From the NCBI RefSeq assembly GCF_932526225.1, contig NC_064046.1, positions 12,631,208 to 12,695,207 on the forward strand: 64,000 bases of DNA, given 5' to 3'. Made by a program: the position numbers and the translations under genes. Below the pieces are notes generated by a model that was given only the letters and a program-made list of their open reading frames with translations, was not told where the DNA came from and made no database searches. How positions within the stretch are numbered: the first letter of the stretch is position 1; each line of letters begins with the position of its first letter. Positions 9,587 through 20,300 of the stretch are shown here, piece by piece. Source of the stretch: Nematostella vectensis. Lineage: Eukaryota; Cnidaria; Anthozoa; Actiniaria; Edwardsiidae.

Positions 9587-10015
9587 ATGGCCTCCATCGC
9601 GATTTTGGTTGGTGGCGCCGTCCTAAACGCGACTGCATTCGTTGGTGGCAACTACCTCGCAAAGTTCCTGTCGAACGATGAGAGCCCTGCCTTAGCTGAG
9701 AAGGAGAGGCACGACGAGGCCCTAGAGAAATACCAACAAGACTATGGACGATACCAACAGCGGCGACAAAATATCCTCGATTGGCAAGCGCAAAGTCGCG
9801 AGAGAGGGGCCCTCGCAAAGCAAAACTTCACCGACACTGACTACGCGCTCAAACTCTACAACCAGACCCGACCAAAACAATCCCTGGAGTCGATGCGGGC
9901 TCCTGAGCTGTCCGACTACTACATCCCCAGCAAAACGCAGAAAAACGCCGAGTTGGAGTACATTATTGGCGCCGGCGCTCTCGCCATGGGCTACACAGCT
10001 AGCCGCTTGCTGTGA
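9587..10015 (+). CDS. Conserved element protein with terminal hydrophobic segments
   Basis: ATG 9587 to TGA 10015, 142 aa, intact. The N-terminal segment IAILVGGAVLNATAFVGGNY (about residues 4-23) is hydrophobic. The middle (about residues 30-115) is strongly charged and likely coiled coil (KERHDEALEKYQQDYGRYQQ). A short DYYIPS motif precedes a C-terminal hydrophobic stretch ending YTASRLL. The same layout (hydrophobic start, coiled coil, DDFYxPS, hydrophobic end) is familiar from cnidarian Polinton-like elements. The function is unknown. It has a tandem pair of strong hairpins directly after its stop. Confidence 0.65.
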   Translation: MASIAILVGGAVLNATAFVGGNYLAKFLSNDESPALAEKERHDEALEKYQQDYGRYQQRRQNILDWQAQSRERGALAKQNFTDTDYALKLYNQTRPKQSLESMRAPELSDYYIPSKTQKNAELEYIIGAGALAMGYTASRLL

Positions 10016-10059
10016 TGCAGCGGCCGTTCCGGCGCTGCAGCTGCCGTTCCGGCGCTGCA
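10016..10059. terminator. Two tandem GC-rich hairpins after a stop codon
   Basis: TGCAGCGGCCG-TTC-CGGCGCTGCA (10016-10039) and TGCAGCTGCCG-TTC-CGGCGCTGCA (10036-10059) each fold into a 10-bp stem with a one-base bulge and a 3-base loop. They start at the base right after the TGA stop at 10013-10015 and form a 20-bp tandem duplication. Confidence 0.6.
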
Positions 10060-10081
10060 TCTAGGTGGCCTTTTTCCATAC

Positions 10082-10127
10082 TGCGCGTATACGCATGCGT
10101 ATACGTATGCGTATACGTATACGTATA
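10082..10127. repeat. 46-bp alternating purine-pyrimidine tract
   Basis: An unbroken run of alternating purine and pyrimidine built from TGCG, TATACG and CATGCG steps, ending three bases before the next ATG. Such tracts favour Z-DNA, and this one also contains several palindromes. A shorter tract of the same type lies at 9548-9568, upstream of the 9587 gene. Confidence 0.85.
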
Positions 10128-10129
10128 AG

Positions 10130-10411
10130 ATGATTGCAGACCAGTTGTGGAGTGCTATGCACGAGGTAGCAGCCGTTGCTAAGCGAGTGACACCGAAGGT
10201 GCCGTCGATGGGTGTGTTATGTAGCTTTGGTGACATTGCTAACCGAAGCCTCGAGTTGTGGCGCGCAGACAGGGAGTGCGTTAAGAGGTTCGCCAATGTC
10301 GTTCTCCGAGGGCCTACCGACCTCAGAAAGACCACCTCGGCACTACCCGAGCAGACGGCAACCGCCTGTTGGAGACTGATACACATGTTGCAGTACATTG
10401 CCGACACGTAA
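10130..10411 (+). CDS. Small unknown ORF before the integrase
   Basis: ATG 10130 to TAA 10411, 93 aa, uninterrupted. It is mostly helical, with no recognisable domain. Its stop overlaps the probable integrase start (TAATG at 10409-10413). It is preceded by the alternating purine-pyrimidine tract. I do not recognise it. It could also be a remnant of a longer protein. Confidence 0.4.
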   Translation: MIADQLWSAMHEVAAVAKRVTPKVPSMGVLCSFGDIANRSLELWRADRECVKRFANVVLRGPTDLRKTTSALPEQTATACWRLIHMLQYIADT

Positions 10412-11340
10412 TGGCGGCGAAGCGCATGTCCGACGAAGAACTCGATGCGTTCCTTCGTCCCATATACTACGTAAGGGTGGCTTCCAGGTAGTGACCGCTC
10501 TGCATGCCAAACTTCCCAAGGGCTCAGCCTCCATAGATCGAGTGCGCAAGTGAGTAAGCTCGCAGCCCGTCGGGGGCTACACACAGACACCCCCTCCTCC
10601 GACTACCTACGCCCGCTTCTCGGAGCAGATACTAAACCGTATCCACCAGTCGGACCTGCTATTCTTGCCAAGTATGCCCTGTACAAGTATGCCCTGACTG
10701 TCGTTGACGTTGCTTCACGATATAAAGCCGCCCGCCCACTGAGGACTAAGAGCGCGGCCGTCGTCTCGGCGAACTCGCTGACATCTATGCAGAGGGACCT
10801 CTCACATGGCCTAAAGTCCTCATGGTTGATGACGGCACGGAGTTCAAGGGTGCTACCACAAAGCTCCTAACAGACCACAGGGTGGAGGTCCGACGGGCTG
10901 AGCCAGGGCACCACAGGAACCAAGCTTTCGCCGAGTCTTTCCATCGCTGGCTGGCACAGCGCCTATTTCGTGCGCAGTACTCGAAGGAGCTTGCATCCGG
11001 CGAGACAAACCGCGAGTGGGTTACTGCTTTGCCAATCGTCATCTCGGACATAAACGCAACGAAGACTCGCATGACTGGCTTTGCGCCTAAAGACGCCAAA
11101 AAGCTGAGGCGCGTGCCTCTCAAAGCCGAAAAGCCCCCCTTAGTGGTCCCCTTAGAGGTCGGAACGGAGGTGTACATCGCTGTAAACGAGGAAGACCTTC
11201 AAGACAAGGGCCGACGACGAGCGATGGACCCGTGGTGGACAAGCAAGGCATACCCAATACTAAAGAGGGTCATGGAGCCCGGACAGCCAGTGTTGTATTA
11301 CACGGCGTACTCTAAGCACGGCGCGTTCGCAGTTGCGTAG
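10411..11340 (+). pseudogene. rve-type (retrovirus-like) integrase, frameshifted
   Basis: Role: would catalyse insertion of the element's DNA. Seen: ATG 10411 overlaps the previous stop. Frames shift near 10480, 10550 and 10762. The catalytic core shows the first Asp in TVVDVASRYKAARPL, the second in MVDDGTEFKG, and the Glu in NQAFAESFHRWLAQRLF, so the DDE triad is present across frames. The C-terminus (VLYYTAYSKHGAF) ends at TAG 11340, slightly short of where Polinton integrases usually finish, and no chromodomain is visible. The last part, 10822-11340, is a clean 172-codon frame. It is convergent with the polymerase gene, with only about 45 bases between them. Frameshifts make a full protein unlikely. 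Confidence 0.85.
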
Positions 11341-11344
11341 CGTG

Positions 11345-11383
11345 ACGCTAGCGCGACAAAAAATCTGTTGATCGCGCTAGCGT
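11345..11383. terminator. 12-bp hairpin between convergent genes
   Basis: ACGCTAGCGCGA (11345-11356) pairs perfectly with TCGCGCTAGCGT (11372-11383) around a 15-base loop. It fills the gap between the integrase stop (11340) and the end of the polymerase-helicase gene (11386), so it could serve both transcripts. Confidence 0.6.
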
Positions 11384-11385
11384 GA

Positions 11386-14300
11386 TCAGCGCTTGTGCCT
11401 TCTATTGCAGCTAAGGCACGTGAGTCTGACATTCCACTTGTAGAGACCCTGACTGTCGTCCAGCCGGTCGATACTGAAGCATTGGGGATGGCTCTTGGTG
11501 TACCCCTGAAGCAGAAGCTGAGTGTCACAGACCGTGCACTTCTTTTCCGCGTCAGCAATCATGCCGAGTACGTGGTCTACCGTCAGAACGTGGTGCGGTC
11601 CCGTGTACTTTGTGCGACCCTTTTGCCTGTCGTCTATAGCGTATCGCTTGATTCGCGCCTGCAGTCCTGTGGGAACCAAGGCACCGGGGGTGTTATCGGG
11701 GGGGATCACGCGGACTATCTGGCCGGCGCGCCGCACGCGGGAGATGCCGGTGTATACAGCATTCGTGATCCAGCCCTCTAAGCTGTGGTCTATGATAAAC
11801 AGACGTCTTGGAGTCTGGATAGTCTTGCCCTGCACCCGGTGGACTGTCCCCCAGCCCGCGTATTTCCACTCGAGGGGAAGCCCGTTAAGGACCGCGTCGA
11901 GAGGAACCTCGACTACCGTGCCTTTGTACGCGTCGACCTTCTCACCCCTTTTGCCTGGAACGGGCACTGGCCGCCCTTGCTTGCGATAACGATGCACGAC
12001 GCTAGGATCGGGGTCAAAGCGGATGGTTGCTGGCAATCGGGGGTAGTTTTTCCTGTGGTGCTCTACCAATCGCTGCTGAACAAGAGCCCCCATCTTGTTG
12101 GTCGAGCACTCCCACATATCGCTTGGGTGGGCCTGCTCGATCGCCGCGTCGAACGCCACCCCATCCCACTCCTCTCGAAACACCTCAAGCTGTTGGGAAT
12201 CTGGCTGACACAAAATCCGGCCCTTTATGTCGTGGAGCCTGGAGGAGGGCGCGGCAGAGCCGCAGTCGCTTTCCGCGGTCTTCACACAGGCAGCGGTAGT
12301 CGGACTCAAACCAGCGGATGTTCCCTTGTGCCCACTCCTTGAGCATATCGTGAGGCCCCTCTTTATCTCCCCAGGGCGGGACCTGCCCATAGTCGCCACA
12401 ACACACTACCTGATACGGCCGCGTACCGAGATACCCTAGGATGGCGCGTAGCACTTTAGTCTGCACCTTACAGCACTCGTCAATGATGATTACTTCTGCG
12501 AGACGGTCGAGTTTGTTCCCCAGCTCGAAAGGTCTCCACTCCTCTATCGGCTTCTCCGCTGGTATGCAGAGGTGGTGGTGGTAGGTTTGAGCCTTCACCG
12601 CGAGGCGCGGGTTGTTGCGATGGTCGTGGGCGAGGTCGTTCTCGGGGGTGAGCACCACAACGTTGCGGCCGCGGAACATGCTCGCCGCCCACTCGGTCTT
12701 CCCCGATCCTCCTTGGCCGGCTAGATACATCTTTGCAGAGGTTGCGGCAGCTAGATCGCACGGCAGACTCGGCGCAGTGCTTGGCTCCCTGGCCAAGCTC
12801 CCCGACTTCTTCGGACCCCATGCCGCTTCGGGTCGCCACTCGTACCCAGGCTTCTTGTGGCGCCACTCTCCATACCTCGGATTTCGCTCCACGAGCTTGA
12901 CACCAATGGGCACCGCCTTTGCGTATATGGCATCTGTGCACACTCGGAGTACGTCTTCGCGAGGGATCCGCCTCAACATGCGTTGCAACGCTATGTTTGT
13001 GTACGCCAAGACGAAGGCCCTGATATGGTACCATTGTGAGCGCCGGACACCGTCTTTGTATTGGATCAGATTAGCCCCGTCGGCATGCTCGAAGTTAAGT
13101 AAGTGGTCGGTGCCCGCAAGGAGGTTTGTCAGATACGCGGCTTCTTTTCGGTCGCGGACTACGATCGGGGACTCGTCGCCATGGCAAGCGCACTTGCCTA
13201 CGAAACGGACAGCGAGATCTCGACCTTCAGGGTACTGCGAGTCTTCGCCGCCGGGGCGGCACGCGATGGAGTGGGGGAACTTGATGGAGTCCTTTTTTCC
13301 GACGCTATACAACACCTCCCTCGCAGTGGCCATGACGAGGTCACCCGAGTCTAACAGGTCCTTGAGCTCTGGCGTGGTGATTCAGCCCTCGTTTTGTTCC
13401 AAGAACCTCGCTCAATGGCCGTCCCACAATATCCGCGATACGATACACGTTCGTAGGGAAGCCGTATTTCCGTACCAAATCAATAGCGTCCGAGGCGCCG
13501 CCGAAGACACTGTCCTCGCATCCTAGGTACGCCGCACGCATGTCGATGTGCGCATGAGGCTGCGCCCCTAAGTTTTCCTTGCTATTCCACTCTTTGGACT
13601 CAACATGCGCCGCTCGCCAGACGTCTCTGTATTTAAGAGGCGTTGGCCTGATGTTCTCTCTTAGGGTCCACTTCTTGAAGCGATACCCTATTGCACCGCC
13701 CATCGAGTGCGTAGCTTCGGTGTACTCTTGGTAGGCTGGGTGATCATCAGGGAGCCATTGAGGATCATATCCTGTCTCGTCTGTAAACGTCCTATCGATA
13801 GCTGCTCCGTCCTGTCCCGATCGGTACAGTTTGCCTTCGTGCGTGACTATAACACGCCCACACAGCCAGATCCTCGTGCTTCTGTGGATCGCCCTGTTTA
13901 TAAAGCGAATGAGCACCTCTCGCACTTTTGCCTTGCGCGTTTTTGTTGCGGCACTGGTTAGAGCCCTCTCCTGACATAACGAACGAAGCTCCCCCTCAGC
14001 CTCGAAGTCTAGGCCGTGGACGCTCGCGATCGCAGGTGGTTCAGTCGGAAGCTCCGCCCAGGCGTGGTTATTGTGGCAAGGGATGCGGATTTGTGTGTAC
14101 CCCCTCTCGTACTTCCCCGAGTCCCACATAACGTTTCTCAGGGCGTCCACGGCTACCAGCTTTATCTCAAGCTTCTTTTCCATCTCAAAGAGGTCTTCTT
14201 TGGTGCATCCCGTAGTGGCCAGCTTCTTGTCATATCGCTCGAGGATCTTGCCTCGTGTCTTGGTTAGACCAAGGGAAAGCGAGGTGCCGCGATTCCTCAA

Positions 14301-15093
14301 GAAGTCGGCAACATAGCTCACAACACAGTTAGCGAAGGCGTCACTCCCCTCTCGCTCAAACATTGGCCCAGGCTCCCCGTTTTGCTCAGGTAAGGGTTAA
14401 GCCCGTATCTCACGTAGACGAGGTACTCTCGTCCTTTCTCCCAAATACCCGCATCGATGCCTTCCAGGGCGCCGACTGCGATTTTGTCCCCTCTTTTGAC
14501 TAACGACCCACCAATATTGTGCTCCGAGCGCCCTTCCTCCTCCGTGATTGGCGCCAATGGCTCTGCGGGGGCCTTACCAACGACCGTGAAGAGCCTGTAA
14601 CGCCGGTCGGGGTCTACCATCTCGAGCACCAGTGGCAGCACTGCGTTTGCCCTCAGAGACTCTCGCTCGTGCGAGACCCACCACACCGAGCCGTCGTCAT
14701 TAATATCAGGCCCCGCATAACCGGCTTTAGAGCAATGACACCTGCTCCACCAAGATCTCGTATCTCATGGTAAACACCGGCGCTTATGTCTTGGCCCCGA
14801 AGAGTGGCACCCACGCTTGGGAACCGAAGATGGGCGCCGCCGACGAGGAGAGAGTAGTACTCCTCGGGGTCTAAGCCCTCTGGGCCCTCTTGCCGCCGTT
14901 CCAGCAGCAATGGGTCGAACTCGCGCCAGACTTCTTCTCGCCGCGAGCTCGCCGGCGTGAGCGGCTTAAGCAGCTTGCGCTTGGCATCCCCGGGGATGCC
15001 CTCGTCCAGGATGTTCTGGACCAGCCCTGCCAGTACGGCGGGCGCCTCTTTGTCAGGCATGCTATTGAGAATCTCCTCTATGTAAGCGTCCAT
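11386..15093 (-). pseudogene. Family B DNA polymerase fused to SF1 helicase and HNH-type domain, frameshifted
   Basis: Reads right to left from ATG 15093. It is spread over five overlapping frames (15093-14653, 14686-14318, 14363-13341, 13333-12185, 12399-11386), so about four frameshifts. If continuous it would be about 1,200 residues. Polymerase: motif A-like HIDMRAAYLGCEDS (~13540), a segment YHIRAFVLAYTN, and motif C VCTDAIYA (~12940). No clear 3'-5' exonuclease motifs were seen in the N-terminal part. Helicase: Walker A GQGGSGKTE (~12705), Walker B VIIIDECC (~12480), GDYGQVPP (~12385), TVHRVQGKT (~11830) and YTGISRVRR (~11745), the Pif1/RecD-like SF1 order. C-terminus: CTVCDTQ, CFSIDRLDDSQG, LTCLSCNRRHKR, a CxxC...CxxC HNH/treble-clef type. 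One frame (13333-12185) spans both motif C and Walker A-B, so the fusion is not an artefact of joining. Confidence 0.82.
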
Positions 15094-15340
15094 GTTTGGA
15101 TATACCTTGTGCCACCCAGTCTCTAATTGCCCGTATCACAGCCGGCGGGACGAGTGTTTGGGTATGCCTTGTGCCACCCAGTCTCTAACTGCCCGTATCA
15201 CAGCCGGCGGGACGAGTGTTTGGGTATGCCTTGTGCCACCCAGTCTCTAATTGCCCGTATCACAGCCGGCGGGACGAGTGTTTGGGTATGCCTGTGCCAC
15301 CCAGTCTCTAATCGCCCGTATCGCGGGCTGCGATGTCAGA
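15094..15340. repeat. 62-bp tandem repeat upstream of the polymerase start
   Basis: About four copies (steps of 62, 62 and 61 bases, measured on GTGCCACCCA at 15109, 15171, 15233 and 15294), nearly identical except the outermost. The array begins at the polymerase ATG, on its upstream side. It could hold promoter or replication-initiator sites. No known motif was recognised. Confidence 0.85.
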
Positions 15341-15720
15341 CAGGACGAGCGCGAACCATTCCCGAGCGCGCCTCTCGATGCCGCGCATCCTCTGCCATTC
15401 ACGATTCGCTCCGCAGGGGCGGCACAACCGCGTCTCCGACTGCGTTTACGAAGCCTTTGGAGGTGCACCTTGCAGTAGGTGTCGAATTAAAAAGCTCAAA
15501 CTGTCGCAATCTCGTACCAGAACAATAAATACAATACACCAAAACCTGGAAATCGACTCTGCCAAATTTTCGTCTTTAATAAGACTTCTTCAGGGCAGAC
15601 TGAAGAAGGTGAATCGTTACAAGCTTATTTACATCAGAATAGTGGCGCGAGACGCAAAAACATTACAACTGAAAAAAACGCGCATTTTCTAGAATAGCGC
15701 GCGCTATGGATAAAAAGAAT
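15341..15720. other. Non-coding subterminal region
   Basis: No gene recognised. Contains a 9-bp hairpin CTTCTTCAG / CTGAAGAAG at about 15584-15608. Confidence 0.4.
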
Positions 15721-15863
15721 TTACACATCTCTACGTGAGTTCCTACTACAAAAAAAGTCATCACTATTAAGACCCCGCGGGTAGATAGACTTAAGCCGAT
15801 AAGCCCACCGGCCCTCCCTTTCCCTAAGCTGAGCCTCAGAGTTACACTTATCTATACGTTGTA
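15721..15863 (-). pseudogene. Possible Penelope-like retroelement fragment
   Basis: The minus-strand frame ending at 15721 contains AQLREREGRWAYRLKSIYPR followed by GLN. This resembles the end of a GIY-YIG endonuclease domain (RExYWixxLxTlxPxGLN) in Penelope-like and related elements. Only about 45 residues remain, adjoining a (TTA)n run, and it sits just inside the right terminal repeat. The family call is tentative. Confidence 0.4.
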
Positions 15864-15869
15864 CCATAA

Positions 15870-16020
<151 letters not shown>

Positions 16021-16046
16021 AGTAGTCCCCCCCCAAAGCAATTGCT

Positions 16047-16234
16047 GATTAATAATCACCAATTATTAATCTACGCGAAACGCGTTTAGGTGTCACTGAA
16101 AGCCCCCAGCCTGGAATGGGGCTGGGGGTCTCGGAGGGACCCAGCGCCCCTCCCAAGCCTAAGATGGGGCTGGGAGGCCCGAAGGGGCGATTCGCGCCTC
16201 CCACTCGTTTCACTGAAAGTCCCCAGTCCCCCCC
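16047..16234 (-). repeat. Right terminal inverted repeat
   Basis: Inverse complement of the left repeat, sharing the CCCACTCGTTTCACTGAAAG motif, the GCGCCCCTCCC block and the inner AT-rich palindrome (GATTAATAAT / ATTATTAATC). Differences are small: for example CGTTTA here against CGTTTC in the left copy disrupts the 14-bp palindrome. It ends in a C run next to an A run. Confidence 0.9.
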
Positions 16235-17329
16235 ACCCAAAAAAAAAACACGAGTAGGAATCCCGAAACTCCGAAAATAGTAATTTCCTAATAAAACCAC
16301 AGGAGAGCCTGCTAGCAGGAAAAGGACGAGTTCTCCTATGATTTTATGCTGTGTCATCAGATGACCTAGAGCAGTAGAGTAGTAGTTTTTCATAACGGAA
16401 TAAAAGTGCAAAAATCGGGCCAATAAGATCGCGCGTACTAATTCATAATAATGACGCCTTTTTGGTGGCCAAGGGGGTAAAGCGAACACTCAGCCCTCCC
16501 CCACCCCACCCCCTCTCCCCTCCTCTTTAGTACGAGCCTGAATTTGCAGTGTGCATTTTTGTTCAGCTGATGATATAGTAAAAGCGAGAAATTATATTCA
16601 ATTTCATTAGAATCGTGGGTTAAAGGTGCTGCCTAGTTCTTCAGCGGATGTTATGAATCGCGACAGACTGTCGATGTCACATCCGAGCGTTTGGTTTATA
16701 TCAAGTTTCGGATTGAAATATGCGAAATATTTGACATTTTCATGAAATGAGTATACGAATAGACATGCACTTTCGAAAGCAGATGATCAAATCCCTTCAA
16801 TCCTATTCAAATAGATTACATGGCCAAGGAAGTAATAAAGGTTTCAATTGGATCCCCGATTCAGTTCCGTGACAGCGTAGTGACAGATAGTTTATTGATA
16901 CTTTTAAATTGAAAAAAAATGAAGAAATTCCAAACTACAACCTACATCGAGCATCTAATTGACAAGATTCTATAAACATTAGATAAGTGTTTGTAAATTA
17001 TTTTTCACAAAGAAATATATTTATAAATGCTTCACCCCTCTTTGGAAATCCACGCATTTCCTTATCATATGCAAAATACACACCAACCCTCAATTTACGT
17101 CAATCAATGTTATTATACAAAACTAAATTGCTGTATTCACACAGGATCTTTCAAAGCACTGAAAATACCCTGACAAAACTATTACTCAAGCGAATCACGG
17201 GAGATGGGAATCTAAGGGATTGTACGGATTATTTTTTTGGCGGGTAAAATTACGGAAACTCGGTGAGAGGTCGAGAGTTCACATGTAATTTATCGCGGTG
17301 CATTGTTGGTGTTAGCCTCTCACGGGAAG
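16235..17329. other. Intergenic region upstream of the VAT1-like gene
   Basis: AT-rich host DNA with no supported ORF. The proximal 100 bases before the ATG at 17330 would contain the promoter and 5' UTR. No TATA box was assigned. Confidence 0.4.
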
Positions 17330-20300
17330 ATGGCGGAGACAGAACCAAAGGATACGAGCGAAGGAACTCAAACAGAAACAAAAGATGAGGCAGAACCAGT
17401 AACAGAACAACCGCCTAAGGAAGTCCAACCAGAGCTGCATTCAATGCGCAGTGTGGTTTTGACCGGCCATGGCGGAAATAACAAAATTAAGGTTGAAAAG
17501 TATGCAAGACCGAAGCCCATGCAAGGACAAGTTGTGGTGAAAGTGCACGCATGGTAGGTTTAAGTCACCCAGAGAATGACTTCATTATTCTAACCCTTGC
17601 ATCAAATCCTGAATTAAAATTTATAATACAAATCTGTTTCGACCCAAAGAACTAGTTAGCGTTGATATTGGTTTTATGGAATTCGCGCAAAGGAATCATT
17701 GTGTATCTGCATATTTGAGGGAGGGGCGAGACTCGCCTTCGCAAGAAAGAAGAACTTCTCAAGGGGCATGTATTTTAATCCCTTCGTAATCCAGACTAGG
17801 TCATGATCTATTTTCTATCGTATGCCCTAATGTCAAGCTATGGGAATGAGAAATTTATTTGCATTCATTGTGATAATTTTATTCTGTTTTTTTTTCTCCC
17901 AAACGATTTGATAATCTTTTCTGTCAGCTGTTTGAGCTGCTAATTTCCATATTTGCTTTCAGTGTCAGCTAAAAAGACGATATCAGGCCGTCCTTTCAGA
18001 CCCCACATTAAAACACGATAAGATGTTAGTCAGTCCCTGCGATTTAATTATCATGAAACGGAATTTTAATTTAAAGATTGTTAAAAAGATTTTACCGCAT
18101 TTTCAAAGGTTAATCGTGCTCTTTGTATGGAATTTGCCCTTTGGCGTTTTCTAATTATTCTAGCACAGGAAGTAATTCCAAAGAATGTTGATAATTTAAA
18201 TATTGCCATGATGAAATAGTATGTTTCTTTATCATCACGCTTTGTTGTGTTTGATTTACTTACAGTTTATTCATTTTAGGTTAGATTCAAATGCGTAACT
18301 GCGAATCTTTGTTCATCGCTCTAAAACCCAGCATGTGATGTTTTCATGCTCGGTGATCTACTCAAATCTGGCAATTTCCATAATTTTGTGATAAGAGATA
18401 CAAACTTCCATGCCAAATAACCAGTTGACAGATATTAACTACTAACAAAGAGATTGTGATATGACTGTATTTTCTTACTCATTCAATGCTGTTATATGCC
18501 AACATATTTTATGCCTCATGAACTAGGGAGTGGTTGAAAGGAGGGGCTGTTTTGAAAGGGGGAAGGGACTATCCTTACCAACTTTTAGCATAAAATCTTT
18601 GACTGATAAGTTTTCTTTAGTATAAAAATTAAAAGGAAACTTGTAGGAAAATTGTCAGAGTGAATTCGTAAAAATATTCTGTATATGCCTATTTCAAAAT
18701 ATGTTGTCAGTGCAAATGGCAAATGCAAATTGTCAAATGGCAGTTCTGCTATCAAAATATACCATTAAACACATCAAATTTCTACAGAATGTAAGAAAAT
18801 GTGGATAATTAATGAGATTATATTACTTATCATCTTTATTCTTACAAATAATTATACCCATAAGCAGTTATAGGTCTTAGAACTGCCATTTGCCAATTGC
18901 CATTAGCTATTTGCAATGACAACGTTTATTGAAATAGTTGTATATAAGATACAGGGGCTTCCTTGATTTTTATTATATATGTATATATAAGATACAAGTT
19001 GCCTTAATTTTTGTGAATGTTGTTATTTTGCGAACAAGCCTCATGTGGTGGCCTGGATATTGTCGGATAATGTCCAGGGATGAGAAATGGTACAAAAAAT
19101 AAGCAGGTAGCTGAGCAACAACAAATTTGTTTGTGGCAAATTTATCACAGCTTATTTACTTGACTTGTGTTTTCTGGTGTTGCTTTGGCAACCAATTTTC
19201 GGATTTCATTGGTTCTTTTTTCGAAAACCTCGGTTGGTTGCTTTCCATTATTTTTCTGGTATAAAAAAGGTTCACAGGGCAGGTATCACTTTGGCTGGAT
19301 GTATTTTCTGATATTTGTCCTGTGAAAATGCACACACATGAACTGCCAATGAGTGTGCTTGAAAATTCATCACTGGGATATAATGGCAAACAGCTGAAAT
19401 TCCCTTTTGCGTTGTAGTGGTGTCACCTTTGCAGACTTGCTCCAAAGGCAAGGTCATTTCCCCCTAGCCCCCAAGCCGCCTTATGTGTGCGGATTTGAGT
19501 GTTCAGGAGTTGTGGAGGAGTTGGGAGAGGAAGTTACAGGAATTGATGTGAGTATTTAATTTCTTATTCCATGCAAATAGTTGGTATCTAATAGCCTAGC
19601 TTTAGTAAAATCATCTGAACATCACAGATAATTTCAGAATAAAGGTTTTCAGGAATTTTCTCCAAACCAGAACATTTCTGATCTCTGTTCTATGTTTATC
19701 TGTGTTGTGGTCTGAGGAATTTCGGTTAAAAAAACTGTGAGATTTGACAGAAAACTTAAAGACACCTGGCCAAACCAGAAGAGTTCCCTGCAAGTTTGCA
19801 GGTATTCTACTACAAGATACTTTTTGCTAATGTAATGTCACTAATTATAGGTTGGTGCTCGTGTCATCTGCCTAGCACCATATGGTATGTGGACGGAATA
19901 TGCCTGTGTAGATGCCAAAATGTGCTATGTGATGCCGGAGGCCATGACATTTGAGGAAGGGGCAGCCATCCCGATAACGTACCTCACCGCTCACCTTATC
20001 CTTTTTCATCTGGGAAATCTCGGCCTGCGAAAAAGTGTTCTAGTTCACATGGCAGCTGGTGGCGTGGTAAGTGTTGTTATTGTGGGCCTAATTGTCACTG
20101 TAAAAGGACAGATACATGAGACAATTTTGACATACAAGTTGTAGTATAACATTCAAATGAGGGCTATCCTTTATAGATTTCAGGTACAATTCCATATATC
20201 ATCATCTGAGGCATGTAAGGAGGGGGGCAATAGATCTCACATATTTCATGGAATTTTGACCTTAAAGGGGTGGGAGGGGCAATAGATCTCACACATTTCA

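Noticed and set aside
13341-13350. Introns to explain the frame changes in the polymerase-helicase gene
   Set aside because: The frames overlap or nearly touch and no donor/acceptor pairs restore them. Small indels are the simpler explanation.
11522-13526. Plus-strand ORFs opposite the polymerase gene (for example 12612-13526)
   Set aside because: Mirror frames of the GC-rich minus-strand gene; the conserved motifs are all on the minus strand.
20067-20144. Read-through extension of VAT1-like exon 3
   Set aside because: The donor GTAAGTG at 20067 and exon 4 at 21174 continue the conserved protein exactly.
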